A DNA stretch of 5,329 nucleotides from JAAFGT01 sp041485165 (GTDB taxonomy: Bacteria; Acidobacteriota; Terriglobia; Acidiferrales; UBA7541): the NCBI GenBank assembly GCA_041485165.1, contig JBGPJC010000180.1, positions 1 to 5,329 on the forward strand, given 5' to 3'. The first letter of the stretch is position 1. Each line of letters starts with the position of its first letter. Shown here piece by piece: positions 5,198 through 5,329 of this stretch. Under the pieces are notes generated by a model. The model worked only from the letters and a program-made list of their open reading frames with translations. It made no database searches and was not told the origin of the DNA. The position numbers and the translations under genes are program-made.

Positions 5198-5329
5198 ATG
5201 GACCCATCCCGGACGCAAGAGCTGCGGAAAGTCGCGCTTTTGATTGAGACGCATGCATATATCCGGCCTCTGACAACTGAGGAGCGGGTTGCTCCTCGGG
5301 CCCTGATGGAATCTGCGCTTCTTCTCCTA
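5198..5329 (+). CDS. Possible start of an unrecognised gene (3' truncated)
   Basis: An open frame begins at ATG 5198 and stays open for 44 codons to the window end. The peptide begins MDPSRTQELRKVALLIETHAYIR and continues with a charged stretch and then a Leu-rich stretch; I do not recognise it. The start resembles the opening helix of N-acetylglutamate kinase (L-I-E-x-x-x-Y-I-R), but the glycine-rich kinase motif that should follow is absent, so I reject that call. GGGG at 5189-5192 is only a weak ribosome binding site. By eye, third-position GC is clearly lower than in the upstream genes, and a strong hairpin lies within the frame. It may be non-coding. An in-frame TTG at 5174 is another possible start. 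Confidence 0.25.
   Translation, partial: MDPSRTQELRKVALLIETHAYIRPLTTEERVAPRALMESALLLL
5277..5299. repeat. Strong small hairpin near the right end
   Basis: GAGGAGC at 5279-5285 and GCTCCTC at 5291-5297 are perfect complements around a 5-base loop (GGGTT). The stem extends by one G-T and one C-G pair to 5277-5299. No T-run follows directly. It lies inside the uncertain frame that opens at 5198. A terminator, a leader-RNA element or a chance structure are all possible. Confidence 0.4.

Noticed and set aside
5198..5329. N-acetylglutamate kinase (argB) start
   Set aside because: The first residues look similar (L-I-E, Y-I-R), but the expected glycine-rich phosphate-binding sequence just after is absent.
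1..5329. Defence system, CRISPR array, insertion sequence, prophage or biosynthetic cluster
   Set aside because: No direct repeats, transposase or integrase motifs, or atypical gene content were seen; all complete genes are common housekeeping or transport families.

Overview
This window is a compact, GC-rich bacterial housekeeping segment. It has one truncated gene, six complete genes on the + strand and a short, poorly resolved right end. Gene content and order (MsbA-like exporter, yicC, gmk, rpoZ, coaBC, family-4 uracil-DNA glycosylase), high third-position GC and the short omega type suggest an acidobacterium-like, Gram-negative soil or sediment lineage. That assignment is inferred from memory of gene order and protein style, not from a search.

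Layout. Positions 1-232 hold the end of an ABC exporter ATPase (H-loop and C-terminal tail). Positions 235-1161 hold YicC endoribonuclease. Positions 1199-1828 hold guanylate kinase, preceded by a six-codon mini-ORF that overlaps its start. Positions 1834-2061 hold the RNA polymerase omega subunit, and 2077-3285 the bifunctional CoaBC of coenzyme A synthesis. Positions 3296-4111 hold an iron-sulfur family-4 uracil-DNA glycosylase. Positions 4170-5051 hold a ten-helix EamA/DMT-family transporter with a probable TTG start. Positions 5052-5329 hold no clear gene, only two or three small inverted repeats and a possible truncated reading frame that starts near 5198 and runs off the end.

From the exporter to the glycosylase the gaps are 2 to 37 bases. 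Several Shine-Dalgarno sequences lie inside the preceding gene, so this looks like one co-transcribed, translationally coupled unit. It joins RNA turnover (YicC), GTP supply (Gmk), transcription (omega), CoA synthesis (CoaBC) and uracil repair (UDG). The gmk-rpoZ-coaBC core is a widely conserved bacterial neighbourhood. The transporter follows after a 58-base gap with its own strong ribosome binding site, so it may be a looser member.

I found no mobile element, CRISPR array, tRNA, rRNA or convincing new system. The points most worth checking are the start-codon arrangement at gmk, a perfect extended -10 element inside gmk, the omega N-terminus lacking the proteobacterial MAR motif, the N-terminal extension of the glycosylase, and the structured, less GC-rich right end.
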